64,000 bases of DNA from Calditrichaceae bacterium (GTDB taxonomy: Bacteria; Calditrichota; Calditrichia; RBG-13-44-9; J075), in contig JABWBP010000003.1 of the NCBI GenBank assembly GCA_013360445.1, positions 1 to 64,000 on the forward strand, written 5' to 3'. The notes under the pieces are model-generated. The model was not told the DNA's origin, did no database searches, and worked only from the letters and a program-made list of their open reading frames with translations. This document shows positions 1 to 9,883 of the stretch, piece after piece. Each line of letters begins with the position of its first letter. Within the stretch, counting starts at the first letter, position 1. A program made the position numbers and the translations under genes.

Positions 1-94
1 ATTCATTGAATGCTCCTGCTGTTTGAGATTGTCTTGTCTCTTGCTCAAAACAATTTACAATCTCTCACGGCAGAGAGCATTAATTGTTTAGGAC

Positions 95-165
95 TACCGA
101 ATTTTTTTATGTCTCTGTGCTTTCTGTGGCCTCTGTGGCAGAACGCCTGAATAGTTACAGTGCTG
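95..165. repeat. 9-bp periodic CTCTGTGGC-type intergenic repeat, copy 1
   Basis: Downstream of lptC. The stretch contains CTCTGTG words spaced about 9 bp apart, followed by a GCCTGAATAGTTA tail. The same word order and tail recur at 12709-12768, so this is a dispersed element and not local low complexity. Only one arm is visible here; the matching inverted arm seen in the second copy is not obvious. Confidence 0.75.
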
Positions 166-219
166 GTTAGTTTATCGAGCATCCCCGAAGAGGCAGGCCA
201 GCATCGAGCAGCGCAAAAT

Positions 220-777
220 CTACTTCTCCACCGGCACCACCCGCCGGGAATACCCCCGGGCGTTGCGAATCTCATAGTTAGAGAGATCGGGATCGGAGAT
301 GAACGAATCGCCGATCAGGGTATCGGTTGCGGTGGTGAACTTGACGGTCACATCGCTAATCACTTTTTGTTTTTGATTATCCCACATCAATTCTTCGGTT
401 TCCAGAATCACCCCGTCGTTAGAAACCACCACGACGTTTCCCCCGGCGGTTAAATTCCGGGTCAGTTGGTAGTAAACCCCTTCCCGGGAAGTCAAAACCG
501 AGGTGGGCTGGCCTTCGCGGTCGAAGAAGTCCACGTGGACGCTGTCTTTTAATACGGTCTGGCTGGATTTGTTATAAACCGCGATGTAACCCGCCCATAC
601 TTCCGCCATCCGCCGTCCTTCGCGGGTAATGATGATGGTGGATTCCCAGCTTTCCTGATCCGGCAAATCTCCAATCTCCGCGGCCGCTCCGGCCCCGGAA
701 GGCTCTTCCCGGTGGTCGCTACAGGCGCAGCAAATTATCCCGGCCAATATCAAAATGGTTAATCGCTTCATCTTCAT
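220..777 (-). CDS. lptC: LPS export periplasmic protein LptC-like
   Basis: Probable LptC, the bitopic or lipid-anchored periplasmic subunit that hands LPS from LptB2FG to LptA. The chosen start (ATG at 777) gives 185 residues and a hydrophobic N-terminus rich in Cys (about residues 5-20), which could be a signal anchor or a non-canonical lipobox. The rest is the beta-jellyroll-like LptC/OstA pattern, with a recognisable stretch around WAGYIAVYNKSSQT and the later GGNVVVVSNDGVILETEEL. It lies downstream of kdsD on the same strand, matching the common kdsD-lptC order; lptA would be expected beyond position 1. An in-frame upstream start at 855 exists but would translate the repeat, so I reject it. 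Confidence 0.8.
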   Translation of the reverse strand: MKMKRLTILILAGIICCACSDHREEPSGAGAAAEIGDLPDQESWESTIIITREGRRMAEVWAGYIAVYNKSSQTVLKDSVHVDFFDREGQPTSVLTSREGVYYQLTRNLTAGGNVVVVSNDGVILETEELMWDNQKQKVISDVTVKFTTATDTLIGDSFISDPDLSNYEIRNARGYSRRVVPVEK

Positions 778-790
778 ATTCGAGAATGGT

Positions 791-884
791 ATTGGGGTGT
801 TATAGTGTTCACGTGTTAGAGTGTTCAAGTTTTTGAGATTCACGGGCCTGGCCATTCAAACACCAAAACACTTGAGCACTCAAT
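791..884. repeat. 8-bp periodic AACACxxx repeat in inverted pair, copy 1
   Basis: Between kdsD and lptC. The left arm (about 791-834) reads GTGTTxxx words and the right arm (about 854-884) reads the reverse complement, AACACxxx words, with an 8-bp period. The right arm reaches the kdsD stop codon. Related copies lie at 45829-45936 and 48867-48927. Confidence 0.75.
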
Positions 885-1882
885 CAGACAATCCCCGCCC
901 GCATAATGTCGTGCAGGTGGATTACGCCGATCAATTCTTTTTGGGAGTTGACCACCGGCATGGCGATGACCCGGTACTCCTCCATTTTTTTATAACCGGT
1001 GTAGGCGAGGGTACCCTCTTCGATGATCTTGGGCGAGGTATTCATCACCTCTCTTACCGGAATGTGGAAAAACTGCTCGGTGCGCTCCACCAGGCGGTTT
1101 AAATCCCCGGTGGTGATCACCCCTAACACTTTTTTGTCTTCGCTCACCACCATGCAAATCCCGCGTTTGGAGGCCATTTCCAGCACCGCTTCCTTCATGG
1201 AAGCTTGCAAAGATACCGTCGCGATCCGCTCGCCGGTTTCCATCAGGTCGTTCACTTTCAACAGCAAGCGGCGGCCCAGGGTTCCGGCGGGATGGAGGAA
1301 GGCAAAATCTTCCCGGGTAAAGCGCCGTTTTTCTAACAGCGCCATGGCCAGGGCGTCGCCCAGCGCCAGCATGGCGGTGGTGCTGGTGGTGGGGGCCAGG
1401 TCGTGGGGGCAGGCTTCTTCCTTGGCGCCGATATTGAGCACCAGGGTGCTGTGATTGGCCAGGGCGGAATCCGGGTTAGCGGTAATGGAAATGATCGGCG
1501 CCCCGATGCGTTTGAACACCGGCAGCAGGTTGAACAGTTCGTCGGAATTGCCGCTTTTGGAGAAGCAAATCACCACGTCGTCTTTGTGCACGATGCCGAT
1601 GTCCCCGTGAACCCCGTCGGAAGCGTGCAAAAAATACGAAGCCGTGCCGGTAGAGGCCAGGGTGGCGGCGACTTTTCGCCCCACCGCGCCGGATTTCCCC
1701 AGCCCGGTGACGATCACCCGCCCCTTGCAATTATAAATGATGTCAATCGCCTTGACAAATCGTTCGTCCAGCTCATCTAAAAGCTGGTACACCGCTTCCG
1801 CTTCCAGGGTAATTACCCGGCGGGCGGTTTCCAACAGATCTACTTCCGCATCGGTTACGGCGAGGTCAAAATCGGTTTTCAA
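884..1882 (-). CDS. kdsD: arabinose-5-phosphate isomerase KdsD/KpsF
   Basis: Interconverts D-ribulose 5-phosphate and D-arabinose 5-phosphate, the first committed step of Kdo synthesis, in the cytosol. It has 332 residues, the family's usual length. The SIS sugar-isomerase domain covers about residues 40-180, with GLGKSG at 60-65 and SKSGNSDEL at 108-116, and two CBS domains fill about 205-262 and 270-328. The other Kdo genes kdsA and kdsB lie upstream on the same strand. The start ATG at 1882 follows an AGGAG-type ribosome-binding site. The stop codon falls at the edge of an 8-bp periodic repeat. Confidence 0.95.
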   Translation of the reverse strand: MKTDFDLAVTDAEVDLLETARRVITLEAEAVYQLLDELDERFVKAIDIIYNCKGRVIVTGLGKSGAVGRKVAATLASTGTASYFLHASDGVHGDIGIVHKDDVVICFSKSGNSDELFNLLPVFKRIGAPIISITANPDSALANHSTLVLNIGAKEEACPHDLAPTTSTTAMLALGDALAMALLEKRRFTREDFAFLHPAGTLGRRLLLKVNDLMETGERIATVSLQASMKEAVLEMASKRGICMVVSEDKKVLGVITTGDLNRLVERTEQFFHIPVREVMNTSPKIIEEGTLAYTGYKKMEEYRVIAMPVVNSQKELIGVIHLHDIMRAGIV

Positions 1883-2303
1883 GAATTACTCCTGTAGTGA
1901 AAATGAACCATCATTGACTCAACACATAAAGCTATACGATAAAAGTCTCGCAAGTTGCATTTAGCACGTAATCTGATTTTTACTCACAACTATTTTCTGA
2001 TAGCCCTCTTGTTAAGTGTTGCTCTACTCTGGCGCGGGGATTTTAACCGCAGAGATCGCGGAGTTCGCAGAGTTTCGGAAGAGGAAAATAAATTTCAAGA
2101 AAACATGTTACGATTCAGCCCACTAAAAACACTAAAGAACGCGCAAAGTCCCGCACCCCGTGTTCCCTTCCCCGATGCCTTTAGCCCTCTCTTTTTTTTA
2201 GAGTATTTAACGTGTTTCGTGGGCTGAATAGATACGTACAATTTACAATTCATTAAATTGAAAGATTGATAAATTGTCCCTATCCACTTAGGCAACCCCC
2301 CTT
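1883..2303. other. 421-bp gap without a convincing gene
   Basis: Upstream of kdsD and downstream of the YCF48-like gene. It holds a short 9-bp periodic CGCAGAGxx run (2048-2076), a phrase with CCCACTAAAAACACTAAAG-like words (about 2118-2135) and an AT-rich stretch near 2232-2280. A plus-strand open frame at 1955-2227 covers these repeats and resembles no protein I know. The kdsD promoter is presumably here but I cannot place it with confidence. Confidence 0.5.
2048..2076. repeat. short 9-bp periodic CGCAGAGxx run
   Basis: Three successive 9-bp units of the type CGCAGAGAT / CGCGGAGTT / CGCAGAGTT. This is a diverged relative of the CACAGAGxx family at 95-165 and 12588-12768. Confidence 0.55.
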
Positions 2304-3656
2304 TCACCTGATCAGCAACATCTTCCACGATTGCTCAAAAAATCTTGTTTCTGCTGAGGAAGCAGCCTGCCCCTTTGGGGATACCCGCAGGCGGTAAATA
2401 TACAGACCGCTGCTTACCTCCTGCCCGGTTTCGTTATGCCCGTTCCATTGCACTTCATACTCGCCGGGTGGTCTATTTCCGCTCACAAGGGTAACCACTT
2501 TCCTACCGGTAATATCGAAAATTTCCAGACGGGCAAATCCACCTGCCCCCCCGGGGAAATCCCCAATCCGAAATCTGATAGTGGTGGAGGGATTGAAGGG
2601 GTTGGGATAATTTTTATAAAGAATCGCTGTCGCCGACACAAGAGCCGGTTCGGGCGCGAGCGCCACCAGCGGCGAGGTGTATTTTAAAACCGTGCCGTAG
2701 GCCCCCACAGCAAAACCGGTTAAGGAATCGGTAAACACCAGGTCATAAATGGCGGAACTGTCCGGGGTATAGAGGTCAGTCCAGTTTACCCCCCCGTCAA
2801 GAGAATACATATAAGTGCCGGTAAACCCCAGGGGCGCCCAGGCTTCCGTCTCAGTGCGGAAAGAGAGCGCCCGCGCCTGGCCAAAGATGGCCAGGTAAAC
2901 ATACGCCCAGGTGTCGCCGCCGTCGGTGGTTTGAGCCCTCCGGGAGCCTAAATCAAAATCGCCGCCGATAGCAATCACGTTCAGGGAATCCTTGAAATGC
3001 ATGTCAAAGTAAGGTTCCGGGCCTACCACTTTGGGAGTCCAGCGCTGGCCGCCATTGGTAGTCTTCCAGATTACCCCCCAAATATCAAACTTCCCGCCCA
3101 TGGCAAAGCCGTATTGGGGGGAAAAAAATTTGAAATTTTGAATGGGATATTGTGCTCCCGGCCCCGGATCAATGATTGCCTGGAGCCAGGTGCTTCCGCC
3201 GTCAGTGGTGCCCAGGATCGTTCCGAAATCTCCGCCCAGCCAGCCTTTCAGGGAATCGAAAAACACTACCGTATAGAGAAATTCTTCCGGAAACACTTCC
3301 TGCTCCCAGGAATCCCCGCCGTTGCTGGTCTTTAGCATAATGGTTCCGTAAGTGGTATCATTCTCTGCCGGGTAGAAATTGGCCAAAGCCCAGCCAAAAT
3401 TCTCATTCAGCATAAAAATATCGATAATGCGGTCATCAATATTGGAATTCTGTTCTACCCAACTTTCCCCGCCGTCAATGGTCTTGAGGATGATGCCCTG
3501 CTCCCCGGCCGCCCACCCCTGCTGGTTGTCAAGAAAATGCAGATCGATTAAATCCTTGGTGGTCGGTTTGTTCAGAAGGGTCCATTCTCCCTGCCCGTAG
3601 AGGTTGAGGGTAATGGCGAGCATTAATAGAAAGTATAGATAGAAGTGTTTTTTCAT
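2304..3656 (-). CDS. secreted YCF48/BNR-repeat protein with C-terminal sorting domain
   Basis: A 450-residue exported protein. Residues 1-22 form a clear signal peptide. From about 25 to 335 there are repeated beta-propeller units of the YCF48/Photosystem-II-stability type, recognisable by GGxxW turns (e.g. TIDGGESW, TSNGGDSW, TTDGGSTW, TTNGGQRW, TTDGGDTW). The last ~95 residues carry NYPNPFNPSTTIRF and end as a FlgD-like/type-A sorting domain, as in type IX secretion cargo. The biochemical role is unknown; cell-surface or secreted location is inferred from the two ends. It sits inside the Kdo gene group on the same strand but shares no obvious function with it. Confidence 0.85.
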   Translation of the reverse strand: MKKHFYLYFLLMLAITLNLYGQGEWTLLNKPTTKDLIDLHFLDNQQGWAAGEQGIILKTIDGGESWVEQNSNIDDRIIDIFMLNENFGWALANFYPAENDTTYGTIMLKTSNGGDSWEQEVFPEEFLYTVVFFDSLKGWLGGDFGTILGTTDGGSTWLQAIIDPGPGAQYPIQNFKFFSPQYGFAMGGKFDIWGVIWKTTNGGQRWTPKVVGPEPYFDMHFKDSLNVIAIGGDFDLGSRRAQTTDGGDTWAYVYLAIFGQARALSFRTETEAWAPLGFTGTYMYSLDGGVNWTDLYTPDSSAIYDLVFTDSLTGFAVGAYGTVLKYTSPLVALAPEPALVSATAILYKNYPNPFNPSTTIRFRIGDFPGGAGGFARLEIFDITGRKVVTLVSGNRPPGEYEVQWNGHNETGQEVSSGLYIYRLRVSPKGQAASSAETRFFEQSWKMLLIR

Positions 3657-3753
3657 TATTATCAGACAGCCTTTAAGGTTTTATTTGTGATATTTGGCTC
3701 CTTGAAATGTCAATGATTCCATGGGCTAAAGAATCCGGATTTAAAGGATCGAA

Positions 3754-4587
3754 CTATCTTTCCATTTTCTGCATCACTCCATACACCTCCACCAACTGCC
3801 GGATCGCCTCCGGGAATTTTTCCAGCGCCAACTGCGAGCGGGCGTCGCTGAGGGCGTTGGGCGGATCGGGATGCACTTCCATGAACAGGGCGCTCGCCGC
3901 GCCGGTAGCCAGCGCCGCCCGCGCCAGGGGCAGGATGAACTCCGGCTGGCCGCCGCTGGCGCTGCCTTCTCCGCCGGGAATCTGCACGCTGTGGGTGGCG
4001 TCGTACACCACCGGGTAACCGCTGCGGGCCATGATCACCAGCCCGCGCATGTCCACCACCAAATTCCGGTATCCGAAGGTGGTTCCCCGCTCGGTCAGGA
4101 GAATGCGGGTGTTGCCGGTCCCGGCGACTTTTTCGGCGGCGTTTTGCATGTCCTCGGGCGCGAGAAACTGCCCTTTTTTGATATTCACCGCCCTGCCGGT
4201 GCGCCCCGCGGCTAACAGCAGATCGGTCTGGCGGCACAAAAACGCGGGAATTTGCAGCACCTCCGCCACTTCCGCCACCACCGGCGCTTCCAGCTCGTTG
4301 TGGATGTCGGTTAGCACCGGAAGGTTGAATTCCCGGCGCACTTTTTCCAATATTCCCAACGCCTGCGCAAAATCAATCCCGGTGAAGCCCTTCAAGGAAG
4401 AGCGGTTGGCTTTCTTGTAAGAGGCTTTGAAGATGAACTGCACCGGGAGGTCGCGCACGGTTTTGGCGATGGATTCCGCGGTGTGCAGGATCATTTTCTC
4501 ATTCTCGACCACGCAGGGGCCGGCGATGAGGGTGAGCGGTTGACCCGCGCCCACGGTGAGGCGTTCGGTGATTTGAACCTGTTTCAT
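3754..4587 (-). CDS. kdsA: 3-deoxy-8-phosphooctulonate synthase KdsA (metal-dependent type)
   Basis: Condenses phosphoenolpyruvate with arabinose 5-phosphate to Kdo-8-phosphate in the cytosol. It is about 277 residues, the normal length. Characteristic stretches are LIAGPCVVE, FKASYKKANRSS, TERGTTFGY and YDATHSVQIPGG. The family splits by a residue at the GPC position: enzymes with Cys there bind a divalent metal, while those with Asn do not. This one has Cys (near residue 25), plus the His, Glu (FMEVHPDP) and Asp expected as further ligands, so I infer a metal-dependent enzyme. The ATG at 4587 overlaps the stop of the upstream DUF6448 gene as TGATG; an adjacent in-frame TTG at 4590 is the alternative start. 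Confidence 0.95.
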   Translation of the reverse strand: MKQVQITERLTVGAGQPLTLIAGPCVVENEKMILHTAESIAKTVRDLPVQFIFKASYKKANRSSLKGFTGIDFAQALGILEKVRREFNLPVLTDIHNELEAPVVAEVAEVLQIPAFLCRQTDLLLAAGRTGRAVNIKKGQFLAPEDMQNAAEKVAGTGNTRILLTERGTTFGYRNLVVDMRGLVIMARSGYPVVYDATHSVQIPGGEGSASGGQPEFILPLARAALATGAASALFMEVHPDPPNALSDARSQLALEKFPEAIRQLVEVYGVMQKMER

Positions 4588-5222
4588 CAATGCGCTTCTT
4601 TATGCGCCGCGGTGTCTTCCGAATCATGCAAATGGCCGGGAGCAGGCTTCGCCGCTGCTTCATACAGCCGTTCGACATAATGAACGAATTCCACGTACGC
4701 TTTCACGAATTCCCTTCCGGCTTCTACATTATCGGGATCGAATTTCTTTTCGGCCATCAACTGTTCAAAGTGTTTTTGAATCCCGTTCTTTACCGCCTCA
4801 TTCAGCAGTTTCAGCAGGGGATCCGCGGAACCGTTCTCCAGCGCACGGTCTGCGGCCGGAATTGCGGGACCCAGATCGCGCCCGGCGGGCTTCAGCCCTG
4901 TATAAGGCGCCCCTTCACCGGCGCGATGGATTCGCACCAGCGTCTCGAAAAAATACATGTCGGCCAGTTCCCGGGCTGCGGAGCTCAGTTTTCGCACCTC
5001 CAGCGTTTGCTGAAAGGCCTTTCGGATTTCGGGTTCATCGTCTTTTTGCACCCAGATCAGCGCCAGGTTCACGTTGCCGCTTTCCAGCGCTTTTTGGGCG
5101 GCTTTAACGACCGGGCCATCCAGGCCGTCGCAATGGGCAAGAACCTGGCTGGTTGCCGTCAACAAACTTAAGAACAAAAGAATTAAAAAGGGAAGCCCGG
5201 TGATAATGTCGTTGCGTTTCAT
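4587..5222 (-). CDS. DUF6448 family exported protein
   Basis: A 211-residue protein with an N-terminal signal sequence (about residues 1-29, ending ...QVLA) followed by AHCDGLDGPVVKAAQKALE. The body resembles the DUF6448 family as I recall it, including ALIWVQKDDEPEI, ELADMYFFETLVRIHRAGEG and YVEFVHYVERLYEAA. Many His residues lie at both ends of the mature protein, but no enzymatic function is known to me. Its TGA stop overlaps the kdsA start, so translation is probably coupled. Family recognition is from memory of conserved phrases, not a search. Confidence 0.75.
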   Translation of the reverse strand: MKRNDIITGLPFLILLFLSLLTATSQVLAHCDGLDGPVVKAAQKALESGNVNLALIWVQKDDEPEIRKAFQQTLEVRKLSSAARELADMYFFETLVRIHRAGEGAPYTGLKPAGRDLGPAIPAADRALENGSADPLLKLLNEAVKNGIQKHFEQLMAEKKFDPDNVEAGREFVKAYVEFVHYVERLYEAAAKPAPGHLHDSEDTAAHKEAH

Positions 5223-5245
5223 GGGTACTCTCCTGTTCTGTGTAT

Positions 5246-5387
5246 GGGCGAAGCATTCCGTGCACGGTTTTTTCCGGAAAACTGTACGCTTTCCCGGGAA
5301 TGCTTCGCCCCTTCTGTGTATGGGCGAAGCATTCCGTGCAGGGGTTTTTTCCGGAAAACTGTACGCTTTCCCGGGAATGCTTCGCCC
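5246..5387. repeat. tandem pair of 76/77-bp hairpin units
   Basis: Two nearly identical head-to-tail units between pyrG and the DUF6448 gene. Each begins with GGGCGAAGCATTCC (5246 and 5322) and ends with its complement GGGAATGCTTCGCCC (5296-5310 and 5373-5387), enclosing a CCGGAAAA-containing loop with its own short inverted GTACAGTTTTCC-type segment. The units differ by one small indel (CACGG versus CAGGGG). They could act as transcript-end hairpins or be a dispersed palindromic element; no T-tract follows. Confidence 0.9.
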
Positions 5388-5399
5388 CTTCTGTGTCCG

Positions 5400-7040
<1,641 letters not shown>

Positions 7041-7101
7041 CTAACGATTTGTATTTTTTTATAGCCATTTGCTTGCCCCATTGGGGTCGCGCATCATGAA
7101 A

Positions 7102-7150
7102 TTGTCATTTCGCTGCGCGGTCATTTGCTGCGCGTCATTCGTTGTCATTA
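7102..7150. repeat. GTCATT-word repeat, copy 1
   Basis: Between kdsB and pyrG. GTCATT words recur about every 10-14 bp, separated by TTCGCTGCGCG/TGCTGCGC-type linkers. The large copy at 42708-42890 uses the same word and the same GCTTCGC linker. Confidence 0.65.
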
Positions 7151-7163
7151 ATTGTTGCACTGC

Positions 7164-7219
7164 TTCTTACTTCTCACTTCTCACTTTTCACTTTTCACTT
7201 CTCACTTTTCATTTTTCAT
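7164..7219. repeat. heptamer repeat TTCTCAC/TTTTCAC, eight units
   Basis: Eight consecutive 7-bp units (TTCTTAC, TTCTCAC, TTTTCAC, TTTTCAT variants) in exact phase. The last units lie inside kdsB and encode its final residues and stop codon. A second array of the same family lies at 37239-37314. Confidence 0.9.
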
Positions 7220-7951
7220 TTCCAGCAGTCTTTCCACCGCTTCCACGTCTTCCGGGGTGTCCACTCCCGGGGAAAGCATGTCCGCTTCCACTAATTTCAA
7301 GGAATATCCGCGCTCCAGAATGCGAAGCTGTTCTAACTTTTCCCGGGCCTCTAACGTCCCTTCCGGCCAGCTCAAAAATTCCATCAGAAAGGCTTTGCGG
7401 AACACGTACACCCCGATATGGCGGTACAGCCGCGGCAGGGGGGAAAATTCCTCATCGCGGTGAAAGGGGATGGGCGCGCGGGAGAAGTAGAGGGTATTTC
7501 CGTTCGCATCGGTAATTACTTTTACGACCGCGGGATTGCGCCATTCCGCTTCGGTTTTCAGGGGATATCCCAGGGTCGCCGCAACCGCCTGGGGATCATC
7601 CAACAGCTTCCGCACCGCCTCTCCTACCGCCCGGGTAGAAATCAGCGGCTCGTCGCCCTGCAAATTGACCACGATTTCCGCCTCCAGGTCGCGGGCCACA
7701 AATCCCACCCGCTCGCTGCCGTTGCGAATTTCCGCGGGGGTTAAAGAGGCTTCTCCCCCGAAATCCCGCACGGCCTCCAAAATACGGGAATCGTCCGTGG
7801 CCACCAAAACCCGGTCCACCCCGGGGATTTGCGCGGCTCTTTCATAAACCCGGCGGATCATCGGTTTGCCGCACAGGGGAATCAAGGGTTTGCCGGGCAG
7901 CCGGGTAGAAGCGTAACGGGCGGGAATAATCACCGCGATGCGGTCTTTCAT
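7202..7951 (-). CDS. kdsB: CMP-Kdo synthetase KdsB
   Basis: Activates Kdo with CTP to CMP-Kdo for transfer to lipid A. It has 249 residues, the normal length. It begins with the nucleotidyltransferase motif IIPARYASTRLPGKPL (residues 8-23), then LVATDD, NLQGDEPL and IGVYVFRKAFL. The gene ends in a heptamer array that supplies the terminal ...MKNEK and the TGA stop, so the C-terminal tail is probably set by the repeat and not by selection. Same-strand neighbours pyrG (CTP supply), kdsA and kdsD complete the pathway. Confidence 0.96.
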   Translation of the reverse strand: MKDRIAVIIPARYASTRLPGKPLIPLCGKPMIRRVYERAAQIPGVDRVLVATDDSRILEAVRDFGGEASLTPAEIRNGSERVGFVARDLEAEIVVNLQGDEPLISTRAVGEAVRKLLDDPQAVAATLGYPLKTEAEWRNPAVVKVITDANGNTLYFSRAPIPFHRDEEFSPLPRLYRHIGVYVFRKAFLMEFLSWPEGTLEAREKLEQLRILERGYSLKLVEADMLSPGVDTPEDVEAVERLLEMKNEK

Positions 7952-8076
7952 TTGATCACCCCGGGCGTTTTAAAGAAGCCGCCCTGGTTTGAACGTGTAT
8001 CCATTAAGCCAAAAGGTCGTGCGAAAATAAATAATCGGCGCGGGAAAAACAACTGATAATACCAAAGGCAGCAGGC

Positions 8077-8112
8077 AAAAAAAATGCGCTTCGGCGGCAG
8101 CGGAAGCGCATT
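8077..8112 (-). terminator. Rho-independent terminator of the M23 peptidase gene
   Basis: On the minus strand, 10-bp arms AATGCGCTTC and GAAGCGCATT (8103-8112 and 8083-8092) close a 10-base loop and are followed at once by a run of T (8077-8084). It lies 26 bp past the stop of the M23 gene. Confidence 0.9.
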
Positions 8113-8137
8113 ACAGTTTCGGTTTTGCAGGAAGAGC

Positions 8138-9085
8138 TTATTCTTCGAATTCCTCATCATACTGATATTGAATGTCATTCAAGATAAACTTGCGGGGATC
8201 CTGGGCTTTACCCTTGTAATGCACTTCGTAATGCAGATGGGAGCTGGTTGCCAGCCCGCTGCTGCCCACTTCGCCGATTTTATCTCCCCGTTTCACGAAC
8301 TGGCCCTTGCGCACGTAAATTTTGTTCATGTGGCCGAAGTAGGTTTCAAAGCCGTACACGTGATTCAGTTGAACGAACAAGCCGTAGCCGCCGTTTTGCC
8401 CGGCCGCTACCACGTAGCCATCGGCCGGGGCAATGATGGGCGTGCCGCGTTGCCCGGCCAGGTCGATTCCCCGGTGGAAATGAATGCGGCGGTGAATGGG
8501 ATGCCGCCGGTTTCCGAATCCGCTGGACAGATAGGCATCCAGCACCGGCACCAGCACCGGCAGGTAGCGCAGGGAATCCTGGCGGCGCTCCACGGTGGCC
8601 AGCAACTTCTGGTAACTGTTCTTCTCTAAGCGAACTTCGCGTTCGAGCTTGTCGAGAAGACTCAAATTTTGCAGGAGCTCATTTCCAAAGGAGAGTTCAT
8701 GGACATTCAAATGGCTTGCCGGCTCGGCATTGGCCCCCCCGATCCCTACCTGGCGCACGTCGGAATTGATGGGCGGCAAATCCAGCATGGTGCGGATTTG
8801 ATCGTCCCGTTCTTCCAAAAAACCGATGCTGGCGCGGATTTCATGAATCTTTGTCCCGATCTTTTCCAACTCTTCTTTAAGAACTAAATTTTCCTTTTTG
8901 AGCTGGTTGATCTTGGAGTTCTGGCTGAAGTCGATGATAAAATCCACGGAATATTTAAGGAGCAGAACGATAATGGCAAAACAGGCGAGGGAAATCAGGG
9001 CAATTTTCTTGAACGAAAGACTGAATTCTTTGATCTCGGAGGAGTTATTCGGATTAACATATAGAATTGTCGGTTTCTTTTTCAT
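8138..9085 (-). CDS. membrane-anchored M23 (LytM-type) peptidoglycan endopeptidase
   Basis: 315 residues. A short cytosolic N-terminus is followed by one membrane helix (about 27-47), a coiled coil (about 57-95), a linker, and an M23 metallopeptidase domain (about 200-300). Zinc ligands are present: H204 and D208 in HRGID, and H285 in SSHLHYE, with H283 as the catalytic partner. The domain is therefore probably active, unlike degenerate LytM factors such as EnvC. Expected role: cleavage of peptide cross-links in the periplasm during growth or division. It has its own TTGACA promoter upstream and a strong terminator downstream, so it is monocistronic. Confidence 0.9.
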   Translation of the reverse strand: MKKKPTILYVNPNNSSEIKEFSLSFKKIALISLACFAIIVLLLKYSVDFIIDFSQNSKINQLKKENLVLKEELEKIGTKIHEIRASIGFLEERDDQIRTMLDLPPINSDVRQVGIGGANAEPASHLNVHELSFGNELLQNLSLLDKLEREVRLEKNSYQKLLATVERRQDSLRYLPVLVPVLDAYLSSGFGNRRHPIHRRIHFHRGIDLAGQRGTPIIAPADGYVVAAGQNGGYGLFVQLNHVYGFETYFGHMNKIYVRKGQFVKRGDKIGEVGSSGLATSSHLHYEVHYKGKAQDPRKFILNDIQYQYDEEFEE

Positions 9086-9395
9086 CGTATCAGAACCTCT
9101 ATTTGCTGTCGAAGCTTAATAATTTACCACTGGAATGGAAGAAAATAACCAAATCGCCTATTTTTGTCAATACTTCCTCAAAATAAACTTAAAATCTTTG
9201 TTCTTTTCGGAATTTCTGCTCTTAGAGAAAAAATTCCCCCCTCTCCGCTTTTTCAAGGTCTTTTTACTTCCATCCGTTCTTTGGGATTAGACGTTCGATC
9301 CGCGGATTCGAAAATACGCCTTTTTCAAATATTAGCTCAGGAGTTTGAATCCATGGTAAAAGTGCTTAAAGTGAGGGGCATGAAGGCGGTTGATC
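9086..9395. other. 310-bp gap holding the M23 gene promoter
   Basis: Contains the M23 promoter at 9142-9170. The rest (about 9175-9395) is AT-rich with no recognisable gene. A plus-strand open frame at 9164-9415 has no ribosome-binding site or familiar sequence and runs into the 3' end of the next gene. Confidence 0.5.
9142..9170 (-). promoter_or_regulatory. sigma-70-type promoter for the M23 peptidase gene
   Basis: On the minus strand TTGACA (9170-9165) and TATTTT (9147-9142) are separated by 17 bp, an optimal spacing. The predicted leader to the ATG at 9085 is about 50 bases. Confidence 0.7.
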
Positions 9396-9794
9396 TTATT
9401 GGAACAGGGCTTTAATGCTGCCCCAGGTTTTGGCAAAGCTGCTAATTTTGAGCATTACCGTAATCGATTCCGTCACCTGGAAAGTGCCGTCTTGATTGCG
9501 AACGCGCAAACGGTAATAATAGACATTCTTAAGCCCCGCCAAATTGCCGTCGATGTATTGGTATTCGCTGTTATTTCCCCTGGGAGTTACTTCACCGATT
9601 TTTTTGAAATCCCGGTTATTGGCGCTTCTCTCTACAATGAAAAGGTCGATATCGTTCTCTTCGCTGGTTTTCCAGGTGAGAATGATTTTATCCTGTGAAG
9701 GCTCTCCGCTAAATTCAATGATCACTGCGTCTGCATACACGGCCAGCGCAATCAGCAAGATACCGAACAATGTTATTTTTAGCTGCTTCATCAA
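9396..9794 (-). CDS. small exported fibronectin-III-like protein
   Basis: 132 residues. The signal peptide is about 1-22. The remainder reads as one immunoglobulin/fibronectin-type beta-sandwich, with the pattern ILTWKTSEENDIDLFIVERS...YYYRLRVRNQDGTFQVTESITV. This module often precedes C-terminal sorting domains in this group, but here it stands alone. No catalytic residues are evident and the function is unknown. It lies 89 bp downstream of the patatin gene on the same strand. Confidence 0.7.
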   Translation of the reverse strand: MMKQLKITLFGILLIALAVYADAVIIEFSGEPSQDKIILTWKTSEENDIDLFIVERSANNRDFKKIGEVTPRGNNSEYQYIDGNLAGLKNVYYYRLRVRNQDGTFQVTESITVMLKISSFAKTWGSIKALFQ

Positions 9795-9883
9795 TAACTT
9801 ATCATTTTAGCCGCCCCAAATTAAACGATTCGATCACAAAAAGCAAGCCGGTATTTTGAATTTTTCGAAAACCGGGCAGCGAC

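Noticed and set aside
1955-2227. 90-codon plus-strand frame
   Set aside because: Covers intergenic repeats, has no ribosome-binding site and no resemblance to a protein.
5246-5387. Possible CRISPR array
   Set aside because: Only two units, each self-complementary over its full length, with no unique spacers and no cas genes.
7164-7219. Possible CRISPR or minisatellite in coding DNA
   Set aside because: Units are 7 bp without spacers; it is a short tandem repeat of the intergenic class.
9164-9415. 83-codon plus-strand frame
   Set aside because: Overlaps the M23 promoter and the end of the neighbouring gene; no start signal or familiar sequence.
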